Source: Zizania palustris (Eukaryota; Streptophyta; Magnoliopsida; Poales; Poaceae). From it: a stretch of 64,000 nt of DNA. Positions within the stretch are counted from its first letter, which is position 1. Each line of letters opens with the position of its first letter. This document shows positions 21,348 through 31,937 of this stretch, one piece after another. The position numbers were made by a program, and so were the translations under genes. The notes under the pieces were generated by a model. That model saw only the letters and a program-made list of their open reading frames with translations. It ran no database searches and had not been told where the DNA came from. The stretch lies in the NCBI GenBank assembly GCA_019279435.1, contig JAAALK010000286.1:47936289-48000288 (forward strand). Direction: 5' to 3'.

Positions 21348-22344
21348 GAGTAAAATACATGACCGATCCATAAACATGCATCGAGATATCAAATAGGTCT
21401 ACAAACTTAATGCAGATTAGGGCACCTAAACCTATGTAAGTGATTCAATCTGGTCCAACCACGCGTTAATCCTCTTTGTGTCTACGTGGCTTGTGAGGTG
21501 GTACCTCCATGACGATGAGTCAGCTGGCGCGCTATTCTTTTTTATATTTTGCTTCATACCTGGCCTCATCCCACTCTTTTCACCCCACTCCTCTTCTTCC
21601 CCGGTTCACCCTCCGATGAAGCCTGTCGTCGTTTCCCTCCGTTGCACGCATAATCTTCACTACACCGTCTGCCACCCATAGATGCCACGGTAAATGAGGC
21701 TATCAGCCCCTGTAGCGAACCTCTTCTCGATCATCAGCTTCGACTGGTCCACCACCCATGGCTCTGCCACCGCCGATCTCACCGGTAGCTCCGACCGCAA
21801 CGTGGAGCTTTCCTTCTTCAACGGATCCATCGCCACCAACACAACATTGCCTCCTCCGCCACCGGCTCCGGTACATACGTCATCCCCACTGTCCCCCGTA
21901 GCACCGCCCCCACCGGACAATGCCGCACCTTCGCCGTTCTCGACGTAGTTGTCGCCTCTTCTCACTTTGCCATGGCGGGCACATGTCACGCCACCTTCAT
22001 CAAACGCTAGCGTGACTCTTCTACCAGTTGTTGTGCCTCCAAGAACGTCTACCGTAGTCACACCGTTGCTGCCACAACATTCGGTCGTGTACTCTGCAGC
22101 AGCAGCAACAATTCTCATCAGCAAACTACAACAACCACACGTAAAATACATGTGAAAAAAGTGGGATGAGGCCGGGTAGGGAACAAAACGCAAAAAAATA
22201 TAGACACATAGGTACGGAGAGGATCAAGCACGTGATTAGACTAGATTGAATTACTTACACAAGTTATACCTTAATTTGTATTTTCTATTTCTAAGTTTGT
22301 CATCTATTTGACACCTTTCTATGAATCGGCGTTGTCTTTTACTC
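21348..22344. mobile_element. Pack-MULE carrying a kinase gene fragment
   Basis: 997 bp. Both ends begin GAGTAAAA and the terminal inverted repeats run about 200 bp; the inner parts (left about 21557-21575, right about 22157-22175) share CCTCATCCCAC. Flanks are AAAATTATA (21339-21347) and AAAATCATA (22345-22353), a 9-bp target duplication with one mismatch, as expected for Mutator-like elements. The centre is GC-rich host coding sequence with no transposase. Confidence 0.82.
21660..21839 (-). pseudogene. Captured N-terminal fragment of a Raf-like protein kinase
   Basis: The minus-strand frame ends with a segment WVVDQSKLMI, then ATGADSLIYRGIY. This matches the start of the kinase domain of plant Raf-like MAPKKKs (W-x-x-D-x-SKL followed by the glycine-rich loop with YRGIY). 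The loop is altered, the VAIK lysine and everything after it are missing, and the frame stops just after YGW. The upstream frame extends to 22193 but is Gly/Ala-rich and may be leader or unrelated captured sequence. It is not a functional kinase. Confidence 0.55.
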
Positions 22345-22602
22345 AAAATCATATTCATCCCATTTCAGCTCGCCTTCCACGGAGGGACGACGGACGACTT
22401 TTCCCCGTGGACCACCGCGAGTCCGCGACGGCGTGGGCAGATTCAATTCCAAACCCAAATCGAGAAGCTCCGGCGCGCCGGTAAGCCGGAGATCCAGAAG
22501 AAAGCAAAATAACTAGAGGAGCCGATTAGCAAAAGGAGTAGGAGCAGCCGGCGGCGCGGGTCGGTGGCGAAGTCGTCGGCCTCGGCGGCTGGGATATCTG
22601 CG

Positions 22603-24809
22603 ATGATAACCCGGTCGAAGCTGGTGGAGCAGCTGCGCGACTACCAGATCCGATCCCAGCACAAGTAAACATCTCCCGTCCGCTCCATTCTCCGCAAACT
22701 CAGCCGCGATTACGCCTAACATGCTCGGATCTCGCGCTCCCGGTTGTCAGGTCTCTAGCTAGGGTTTGTTTCGAAGTTCAGAAGTTGCACTGTGTTAAGC
22801 TGGGTTCTTGATTGGCAATGCGATTTACTCCGACGTTGTAACATGGTGGATTTTGATGCGAGCAGGATTCAACATGAGTGCAGCACAGCAGCAGGCATTT
22901 TGCGGTAGTCGCTAAAGCAGAGTCTACTCTAGTTGTTCTTTCTAAGATATTGAGGTGCCCTTCACCTGTATTTGATTTTTGTTTGAGGGAGCAAAAATAC
23001 TTTCTTGGTGGAGTTCTTACCATGCTTGTTCTAAGTACCAGGGGTACCAGTAATTATAACTTGCCAAGTACCAATTTCTGGCACCTCAGATGACAAATTC
23101 GGGTACTTTTGAAGGATCTCTTGCTAATGCATTTCAGACTCAACTAGGCCTTGCCATGGTCATGCCTGTTTGTTTACTTGATTTCTGATGAGTGGTCACA
23201 CTTTATAAGTAGTAAGGTTCTGAGAACGTGTTCTGCTAAATTTGTTTTGCTGTTTCTTGAGTAGGAACACCAAAATATGCTAGCTGATCACTTTATCTTG
23301 TTATGAATTATGATCATTTTGCCTGTCAGTTCAGAACCTAATACTCTAATAGATTCATCCAAAATGATTTACACCCTGTTAGTCGCTCTGCTATGAGATA
23401 CAACTGCCATCTCAATGATCTAAACATGGCTCTGCTTCTACATTGTGCAGGCGTGACATAATTGGAGCAGTATCATGGGGCTTGCTGTGTTGCTTTCTGA
23501 TAATATCATCATACATGACATTATACTTCAGGCACTTCTGGCTATCCGCTGTTATTATCTCACTCGGTATTCTTCTACCTGCCGGCCTGTATATTTTGAG
23601 TCAGAGAAAGCTTGCTAAGAAAAGAGAGAGAAGATTATTGTTGCCTCTCTCAATGTAAGGTTGGGTTGGTTCCCTGATTTTGTGGTTTTTCTTAGCCATA
23701 TAGAATCCACATTCTCGGCCTACTTCAGGCACACCCTTCGTTCATCTGCCAGTCTGCCCCCAGTATACATCCTCATTCTCTAGTCCCTACTAAAGTGCTT
23801 GAAGTTACATCATCAAATTTTGAGCTTAATGTTGTGTGAGTAGATAATTTCCAAAGTTTGTTGGGTATAGTAGCATGTGTTTCTGCTACGGTTTCTTTTT
23901 CTTGGTTTAATCTATGCTTGCAGCGTGGGACGAGTTTCCCAGGGGCATCACACTTTTGGAACTAAACCCTGATTGTTTTGATACTCAAGTAGAATTTGTA
24001 AGCCATATATTATCCACCCTTGTTACTTGTACTCCAGTTGCTTTCTGGATTAAAATCAGTACATGTAACTTGCCCTTCCCCTTTTTGTCCAGTTATACTG
24101 TTTGACAATTTTGCTGAACACTTTTTATTCTTGAAATACATTTGTACATGTAGTCCTTGAAACATATATTGCTGTGCGGTGCTAATCCGGATAACATTGG
24201 CATCATCTGGCTTCCCAATAAAAGTTTACTCTCTGGTTATGCAGTGACTAACTCCTAGCAACTCTAGAAGAATTATTTTTAGAACAAAGCTTCTTTTTTT
24301 TTCCTGAAGAAGGCATGTAGCCCGGATTTGTTTGAAAATCATATGATTTAGGTGGTCACAGCTAAACATTGGAATTCTTATAAGATTGGGTGTCAACTTA
24401 CTCACATCTTTTTCATAAACAAAGCTTCTTTTGTTGCAATCTCGGTAAGTTTGACTTTTTGTGTTGTGAATGTAGACACGTCGATGCTGGGGACATGGCA
24501 AGTCCAGTTGAGCATTCATTTGCCGTCTGAGTAAATCTTTTTGTTTACGTTAGTTAAAAGAAAACTCTGTTCTCATTGTCATATATACGGATATACCTTG
24601 AAATATATGGAAGACGCCATGTTTATAGTTTTGTAAACTGTAGCTGCTGATGGATTTTTGCTTGCCTGCTTCTGTGTTGTTTTACAGTCCCTAGTCCCTA
24701 CTCACTGCTACGTGTCGTCACAACTGTATGCAGGAACATGAAATACGCTGAAGATGATGGTAAACATCAGCTGAATGCTGCTACTATTAGCGACAAGAAA
24801 TATGCATAG
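22603..24809 (+). CDS. Small two-helix membrane protein (three exons)
   Basis: Exon 1 is 22603-22664 and exon 2 is 23451-23654. Splicing makes a codon for Lys21, and the frame joins exactly. The product has a short polar N-terminus (MITRSKLVEQLRDYQ), two hydrophobic helices at about residues 24-46 and 50-70, and a basic tail KLAKKRERR. Exon 2 ends in CAAT|GTAAGG. Splicing to 24734 (TATGCAG acceptor) adds 24 residues and stops at 24809, about 113 residues in all. If exon 2 is read through, it stops at 23658 with 89 residues; an alternative acceptor at 23924 gives a third C-terminus. I do not recognise the family. Orientation suggests an organelle or endomembrane protein. The Pack-MULE ends 258 bp before the ATG. 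Confidence 0.65.
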
Positions 24810-24829
24810 CAAAAGCGGAAGTAAATTAA

Positions 24830-25173
24830 GGGGGTGTTTGGTTTCACGGACTAAAATTTAGTTCGTATCACATCGGATGTTTAGATATTAAATTGAAGGA
24901 CTAAAAATAAACTAATTATAAAAACAATTGTAGATTCGGAGGATAATTCGCGACATGAATTTATTAAATCTAATTAATCTATAATTAGCAAATGTTTATT
25001 GTAGTATCACATTGCCAAATCATGAAGTAATTAGGTTCATTAAATTCATCTTGTAAATAATCCTCTGATTATGAATGAGTTTTGTAAATAGTCTATATTT
25101 AATACTCTAAAATAATATCTAAACATTCGATGTGATATGGACTAAAATTTAGTTTCTCAAACCAAACATCCTC
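24830..25173. mobile_element. Tourist-like (PIF/Harbinger) MITE
   Basis: 344 bp with terminal inverted repeats GGGGGTGTTTGG... / ...CCAAACATCCTC and a 3-bp duplication TAA (24827-24829, 25174-25176). It lies 21 bp after the last predicted stop of the membrane protein gene. Confidence 0.85.
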
Positions 25174-25262
25174 TAAGACATCTGAAACAAATATTTGACA
25201 GTAGCAAACAATTTCGTATGTATAAAAAACGAACGGTTGGATCAAACAAACGTGTCTAATAC

Positions 25263-25600
25263 ATGGTTAGGCTATTTCCAATGGGGATTTCATGAGGTGT
25301 TTCATTGTATTAATTACCATGTCACATCAGATTTTTTGTTGACATGACATTCAATTAATGAGGAAAGAGAAGAAAGTAGTGTCATCACCGTGATATGATG
25401 CTAACCCGTTTTCAAGACGGATGAAACGAAATGAAACACCCATTGAGAGTCAAATCGTTTCATCAGAGAGAGGATATTTCATGAGAGCTAATTGTATTTA
25501 ATTACACTGGTTAGCCTAGGAAATAGTGAAATGAAACTCTCTACTAAGAGAGTGCATTTTATTCAGTTATAAAGTTGATGTGATATTCTAGAAAACAATG
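25263..25600. mobile_element. Possible MITE
   Basis: Repeated inverted strings (AATGGGGATTTCATGAGGTGTTTCAT near 25277 against ATGAAACACCCATTGAGAG near 25431; TTTCATGAGAG) suggest a folded-back repeat. Exact ends and duplication are not clear. Confidence 0.3.
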
Positions 25601-25914
25601 TTATAAAACCACCACCATGAATATTCAAATTAAACTATCACGTCCAGCAAGTAGTTCAAGTATGCGTGGCCAATCTTGGCTGATTTCTTGCTCGCTCAGA
25701 CGATCTCTGCTTGAAATCTTGAATCGGAGGCGGAGATGGACCTGGATTGCGAAAGCATGGCTCGCAGTTGGGTCGGATCCAGGCCGCACCCGTTATCCGG
25801 CCCATGCGCCCTAAGGGCCTAGCGAGGCAGGCGGCCCAACCACCTCCAAGCTTAGAAACCCTCGCCGCTCTTGGCTGGTTCGGTGCCGCTTCTGCTTCTC
25901 CTCGCGAATCTCCG

Positions 25915-26292
25915 ATGGCCGCCGCCGCCCCGCTCCGCAGGCTGCTGCTCCGTCTCCGCAAGCCGCCGCAGCCGCCGCAGCCGCCGCTCCCCATCCCGCT
26001 CCTCCCCCACATCCCGTACCAAACCCCACAGGCCCCGGCCGCCGCGCCTCACCTCGAAGACCCGATCCCGAGTCAGGCCTGGGCGCCGAATCTCCGCGAC
26101 CTCCTCTCCTCCTTCCACCCCGGGCTCCAGATATACCCATCCCTCGACCCGAGATGGGAGGAGGAGGATGTGGTGGACGGCGACGGGGAGGGCGCCGAGG
26201 TGTGGGCGGACAGCGTGAAGAAGAAGCGGAAGCGCAAGATGAACAAGCACAAGCTACGCAAGCTCCGGAAGCGCCTCCGCCGCCAGACATAG
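25915..26292 (+). CDS. Mitochondrial ribosomal small-subunit protein mS38 (AURKAIP1/COX24-like)
   Basis: Single-exon ORF of 125 residues; the ATG at 25915 follows a leader and fits the targeting sequence better than the upstream ATG at 25747. The first 30 residues (APLRRLLLRLRK) are Arg/Leu/Ala-rich with no acids, a mitochondrial presequence. A Pro-rich linker and an acidic WEEED region follow. The C-terminus KKKRKRKMNKHKLRKLRKR is the COX24/mS38 domain, which sits on small-subunit rRNA in the mitoribosome. Upstream at 25798-25840 are GGCCCA/GGGCC site II-like elements, common for nuclear genes of mitochondrial proteins. Confidence 0.88.
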   Translation: MAAAAPLRRLLLRLRKPPQPPQPPLPIPLLPHIPYQTPQAPAAAPHLEDPIPSQAWAPNLRDLLSSFHPGLQIYPSLDPRWEEEDVVDGDGEGAEVWADSVKKKRKRKMNKHKLRKLRKRLRRQT

Positions 26293-26872
26293 AGCGGGCC
26301 ACCGCCTCATACGGTGAACACCCTTCCGCTCCGATTCGATTTCGTTTAGCTTGTCACCATTTCACGCGTTACGATGCTTGTTTCCATGACTCTGACAGAG
26401 GAAATGGGATGGAGTGCTCAGTTTGTTCAATTATTAGCCACTTTTTGTAGCTCTTTTTAATTGACTATATTATAGATTGAAATGCTGCATCCTTAAGCTA
26501 TATCTAGGTTTTGGTCTAGATTTTCATGCTCTACAGCTTTGTTCTTGTATTGTCATATTACCATGTCAGAGATGTAGATGAATAACTTTGAAACTCTGGG
26601 TGGCTCATTCCGTTGGGTTGTTCCTCAGTTGTTCATGTTGAATCCATTCTGCAGTGATATGTATCCATAGAGATACGTGTGCAGTACAGTGTTGCTAAAA
26701 AGGCCTTGCAGGCCATCTGGGACATCACATGTAGAAATTGTTGTTTGCATGCTGTAATATTGAAACTGTAATCCAGACATAATTCACACATCTTCCATTT
26801 CTGTGACTGATAGTTTTGCTCGCTGAAACAATGTAAAATTGAAAAGGCACATCAACTCACTTTTAGATGGTC
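26293..26872. other. 3' UTR/flank of mS38 gene
   Basis: T-rich downstream sequence; no other gene seen. Confidence 0.4.
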
Positions 26873-27042
26873 TTTTTAGGGGGAAATTTGAGGATTTGCC
26901 ACTAAAAAGTTTGTATACTTTGATTATTTGCCACTTGTGTGGATGACAAGTGGGACCATCTGAGTGTATGACAGTGGGCCAAAGTGGCAAATAATCGAAG
27001 CCCATTTTTAGGAGTGTTAAATCATCAAATATTCCCTTTTTA
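26873..27042. mobile_element. Fold-back MITE
   Basis: The left arm (GGGGGAAATTTGAGGATTTG, then GATTATTTGCCACTT) is the inverse of the right arm (AAGTGGCAAATAATCGAAG ... AATATTCCCTTTTTAGG). The arms are about 65 bp with about 85% match by eye and a short centre, so the whole element folds into a hairpin. Confidence 0.6.
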
Positions 27043-28731
27043 GGACTCCTAATTAGTAAAAGCTAATTTTCAAATTTTTCTTGCAGAAATTGCTTGTCTT
27101 TAAGGATTTTGTCATTTTAATAAGAGAGGAGTTAATTTTGTATCGATGGTAGCTGTTATATGGTCAAAATTTCGTAGTCATTATTCAATATGTAACTATG
27201 TAGACTTCTGCAAGTATAAATTCTACTGTACCTTGGATCTACTGGTGTATCATCAAGTCACAGTAGAAGTTATCACACACTTGTAATAGTAACTCCTATT
27301 GCTCAACATAACGTTGTGATCACTTATACATTGTTCTGTGCGCTAATTCATGGTTTTATTTATACTAGTGGGCTCAAGGATTGTACTTGGCAGCAAGCAC
27401 ATGACAATGCTCTCACTCAGTCACTTGTTACAAGCTGATTGTTTTTAGCAGTTTTTATTTGGTTATGGGTTGGGAGGAGCTGGTCCAATACCAGCCTATG
27501 ATTGTTGGTACTGGGTATCCCTCTATGAACATGCTCAAAATGAGCCCCAGGAAGCAGTGGTTTGTACTTTGTACATTAATTTCTGGCCAATAAACTTTAA
27601 ATCTGGCAGTAGTTTGCCTTTTTTTGTTCTTAACCTAAACTGACGCAATAACACATACTCAATCAGATCGTAGTGTATCTGAAAGCATTCATGAATTGGT
27701 TGAGAGCTATTCAGTGTTCCTACTCCAGCTAAATGAGCAGTTACTGCCTGTTAGTTTCAATTTTATGAACTGTACTTATCTTTCAAACCATTTCAGATGG
27801 TATAATATAAACCTGGATCTATTCTTATCACATGTGCATGGTGAATGTTAGATGGTACTATGGTATTTCTTGGGAGATAATTGTATGCTCTTCTTTGAAA
27901 TCATGCATGTTGTGTGCAAACTGTTCTAGGCCGCAACAGTTGAAAGTAATGTGCTGTGTACACGTTGTTTTCAGAAATAGGATTGCAATTCCATTCCAGA
28001 AGGTAACACGTGCTTATAGATTGTGAGCCAACCCATGCTGCTGTTTTAAAGCTGAACCTTAAACGCATTGAAATGATCTGTTCAGCGAGGCACAATTGGA
28101 ATCAGATTTAGTGGTCATTTTCAGGCCACGCAATAATCGACGGGTTTGCAACTGTTTACTAATTTCTGGCGCTGTGAAAGTGATTCAACTGCATTGGCAT
28201 AAATGTTTCCATCCTCAGAAACGTTCAAATTCCAGCACTATGTATATTGATTTTTCAAAATTCAGGTTCAAGATCAGTATCGCAAATGATCATTCCATGA
28301 CATGATGCGACCAATCAATTGTATCTGGCAACAGATACCAGCCTTTATCAATATACAAGATCTATTATCTATAACACGTACGTTCAAAGTGTTGCTACTG
28401 CTAACAGCCAACCACTGCAAACAGGGTTACATTTTACACCAGTCGACCAACAAACAGTAGCACTTTACAAGCTCGTCTTGCTATTTATTTCACTTAACAA
28501 GGTCCAATAAATCGCTAGGGTTACGTTCTTATGTGTTAACACAACTATTAGCTGCCCAATAATGCCAGCGCAGATGCTACAGTCTAACCTCCAGACCTGC
28601 ACAAGGTCACTAATCATGCATGATGCATCCTCTTTTTTTTGTGATGCCTCTTTTAGATGAGCATAATGTGGAGATAGCCTCGTATAACAGGGAGATTTCA
28701 GTAGTCAACGCAGCACTTTGATAACAATTCC
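27043..28731. other. Intergenic and TGD3 3' UTR
   Basis: No coding sequence recognised. The last few hundred bases are the 3' UTR of the TGD3 gene, which lies on the minus strand. Confidence 0.45.
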
Positions 28732-31682
28732 TCAGAAGTACTGTATTGGTCCATCCAAGCTACCAGATGCAAACTGCAATCATCAAACGGGAACGGAGTG
28801 AGGCGCAAAATCGATCAGTATAGTAGTAGGTTACTAGGTTCTTGTGAGGCACAGGCACAGTGCATTACTTGTTGTACAATAGGATTTGTTGATGTTGTGA
28901 ACTCTTGTGTCATTCCTTCCCATACTACCTTTCCCTCGTGGAGAAATAGCAACCTGAAAGGAAATTACAAGAGCCTCAGCTTAGCAATGGACAATAAAGT
29001 TAGACTCACACCAGAAAAAAAAAACAATGCTTGCCATTACCTGTCAACGGCTCTTCTTATTGTGCTATGCTGATGAGTGACGACGACATATGATGATATC
29101 TTTCCAGGCTTACCAAGAGCATCTTTCCCTGTCACATGTACAGAGCGTATAAGGTCTTCAACGACAGTGGATGCAATAGGGTCCAGTCCGGCTGTAGGCT
29201 CATCATATAAAAGAACCTGCCGATGAAAAAACATTGAGCATAAACTCGACAAGACAGCTAAACAGCAAGCTAAGCTGTTTGACACGAATTATTCCAGCAA
29301 TTTAGTCGTAATGAGTGAAAAGATACCTCTGGCTCTATTGTTTCCTTCGTATCATCGTATATTATGGAACGAGCTAGAGCTACACGCTTTTTCATGCCAC
29401 CAGACAATTCAGATGGCATTCGATCTTCAACGCCCTGCATATGTAGATGGTTATAATCTCTCAAGCCTCTATTATAATATAAGTACTAGCAGAAAAATCT
29501 CAACACTCCTTTTATCATATCTAAGCTAGTACTTTTGATAATCCAAGTTATAACTGCCCCTTAAATTACCTCCTACATAAACTTTGCATGATCACAAAAA
29601 AGTGTTGCCTGCCGTAATGCGGTTGGCTTATCATTAACTTGAAAAGAACAAAAGCTTAGCTTACTTTTAGGCCAACTGCGCCCAATGTTTCTGTCACTAG
29701 TGTAGCTATTCTCTCCTCAGGCATGTTGGAATTTTCATATCTAAGGGCAAGGAACAGAGGAAACAGAGATTAGGACAAACTGGTAAATTAAGCACTCCCA
29801 GCAGACTTTCTGGAAAGGTAATTGTTCTTACAAAAGGAATCCAACATTTTCACGAACTGTGAGAGAATCAAACAAAGCCGCACTTTGAAACACCTGCATA
29901 GGAAAGTAAATGTCAGAACTTTGGAGAAAAGTTCGATGAGAAAATTATCATGGCATTTATTCAGCGCATTTTGAAGTAAATCAGAAAGTATACCAAGCCA
30001 ATTCGGAGACCAGATATGTCTTCATCGCTCACTAACCCATGTCGTTTTCTTCCACAAATCATAACATCGCCCTTCTCATTGTTGCAGATTTTAAAAACAA
30101 ATTCAATGAATGAAAGTCACCAAAACAACAAATGCGTACCTCCTAAAATTCTATTGTTGCAATAAATATAAATATATAATCAAGAAAACAGGACAACCTT
30201 GTCTGGAGCCAGTAGCCCAGCCATAACCTTCAAAACAGTTGACTTTCCTGTACCTGAAGGACCAATTATTCCAAGAGCTTCTCCATGTCTAATCTATATA
30301 TTATTATAATAATTAGAACCATAACTGAAACCTTAGAGCAAAAATTAATGAAAACATAATATTGTAAAGGAATACAAATCAACTAAGTGATGATGCCATA
30401 TTGATTGGTTAATGGTGACTTAGTGAGTATGAACAACGTAGGAGAGCTAGTGGTTACTTTGTGGGAATATCTTTTGGAAGCAGCAACAACAACAACAATA
30501 ACATAGATTTTCAGTCCCAAGCAAGTTGGGGTAGGCTAGAGTTGAAATCAAATAAGAACCACAAATCAAGGTTCAAGCACATGAATAACTGTTTTCCAAG
30601 CACACCTATCTATGGCTAATCTTTGGGAAGCAAGGAAACAGAAATACAGAATGGTGACAATTTGATTGGTACTTCCAATTTTCTTTGACTGTTTATAAAC
30701 TACATAAAACTCTGGAAGCAGCATTGCATACAAAGATGCAGTTAAATAGGCATCTAAGCACACAAGTAGTTGATTCCAAACAATGCCCCATATGCACAAA
30801 ACCAGACAATGATGGAGTGGATTACTGGAAAGGATCGCTTGGAAAATAACTCACCTTGAAGCTAACACCATTCAATACCTTCTTGTCACCAAAGGATTTG
30901 TGGACATCCCTACATTCTATAAGAACATCATGATCATCATCAATCTGTCCATTCATACCCCAGCTCCTTGACAAGCTTGGACTCTAGAGCATGATAGGAA
31001 CATAACACAATTTATCAACTCAAACTCCAAGACATAGAAATTCAGCTAAGCTACATCAGGATCATGGCATCTTTGCAACAGCACACCTCACGCAGATTCT
31101 CCACATTGCCCAAGCCAGGACTCCTGGTAGCTGATACCACACCAGCGCATGTATGGCCCTTTTTTAATGACACTCCACCTGACCTGCCTAACCAAGAACA
31201 CATGCAGGATATGAACACCATAGATCATTTGATAAAAGCAATCCCACATTCCTACTAGAGGCCTAACTGCCGACAAAATATACATGAAAATGGACATGGC
31301 ACAGGATGAAAGGAAGCAACATACTAAACAAGCATTCTTCCCATTTCATATGAGTAATTTAACCAGCTCACAGGCTAACCGTGGTTCACAATTCGCCATA
31401 TTAATCGGTTCTAGCACAGATCATTCAACTATAGTGAGAATTCGTTTTCTCCACTTCTCCTTTGAAGGGTTGGGGAAGCAAGGAATCTATTCACGCACGC
31501 GCGAGCAGGTCAACGAAGCCTTCAAAACGAACAGAGGATGGCGACCTACCAACACAATTGGATTACCTGAATGGAAGGGTACAGGGCGGGCAGGGGTCGC
31601 CTGAGGAGCGGAAGCGGAGGAGGCGGACACCGGGCGGAGGATGCGGGTGGCGGAGAGCGGCGGAGATGGACGGCGACGCCAT
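28732..31682 (-). CDS. TGD3: TGD3, ATPase of the plastid lipid importer (ABCI13)
   Basis: Ten exons join in frame: 31682-31567, 30981-30855, 30293-30198, 30071-29994, 29893-29832, 29740-29665, 29434-29327, 29216-29041, 28953-28869 and 28773-28732. All have GT-AG ends; total 966 nt, 321 residues. Exon 1 encodes an Arg/Pro/Ser-rich stretch fitting a chloroplast transit peptide. ABC motifs are complete: Walker A GPSGTGKST, Q-loop FQSA, signature LSGGMKKR, Walker B VLLYDEPTAGLDP and H-loop THQH. The C-terminal FTTSTNPIVQQ ... SGSLDGPI is typical of TGD3. It powers the TGD1-TGD2-TGD3 complex in the inner envelope, which brings lipid from the ER into the plastid. No inactivating change is seen. Its start faces PIG-M. 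Confidence 0.95.
30485..30625 (+). repeat. Dispersed SINE/LINE-type repeat in TGD3 intron
   Basis: AACAACAACAACAATAACAT followed by CCCAAGCAAGTTGGGGTAGGC is a stretch I associate with a widespread grass dispersed repeat. A diverged relative is at about 50548-50640 (AACAAGTTTGGATAGCCTAG). Ends cannot be fixed. Confidence 0.45.
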
Positions 31683-31937
31683 GGTTGCGCTCGGCGGCGC
31701 CACGCGGGGAGCAGGAAGGGGAACCGGATGGAATCCTCCTCCCCCCGATGGCGAGGTGACACGACGGAGGTGGTAGCCTGACGTGTGGGGCCCCTGATCT
31801 GCAGCGAGCAGAGAGATCCAGGCCGTTGGATTCTAATCCAAGGGATCGCGCACGCCTCGGTGCCCAAAAGATAATTAATTACTCAACTGCCCCCGCGAAT
31901 CCCCCGCGGCGGCGATCTGGCCGGCGGCGACTCCCCG
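31683..31937. promoter_or_regulatory. Shared TGD3/PIG-M bidirectional promoter
   Basis: Only 255 bp separate the two divergent ATGs. The interval is GC-rich without a clear TATA box and includes ACGTGTGGGGCCCC, a G-box-like and site-II-like cluster. Confidence 0.6.

Noticed and set aside
25811..26302. Minus-strand ORFs of up to 163 codons
   Set aside because: Antisense shadow of the GC-rich mS38 coding sequence.
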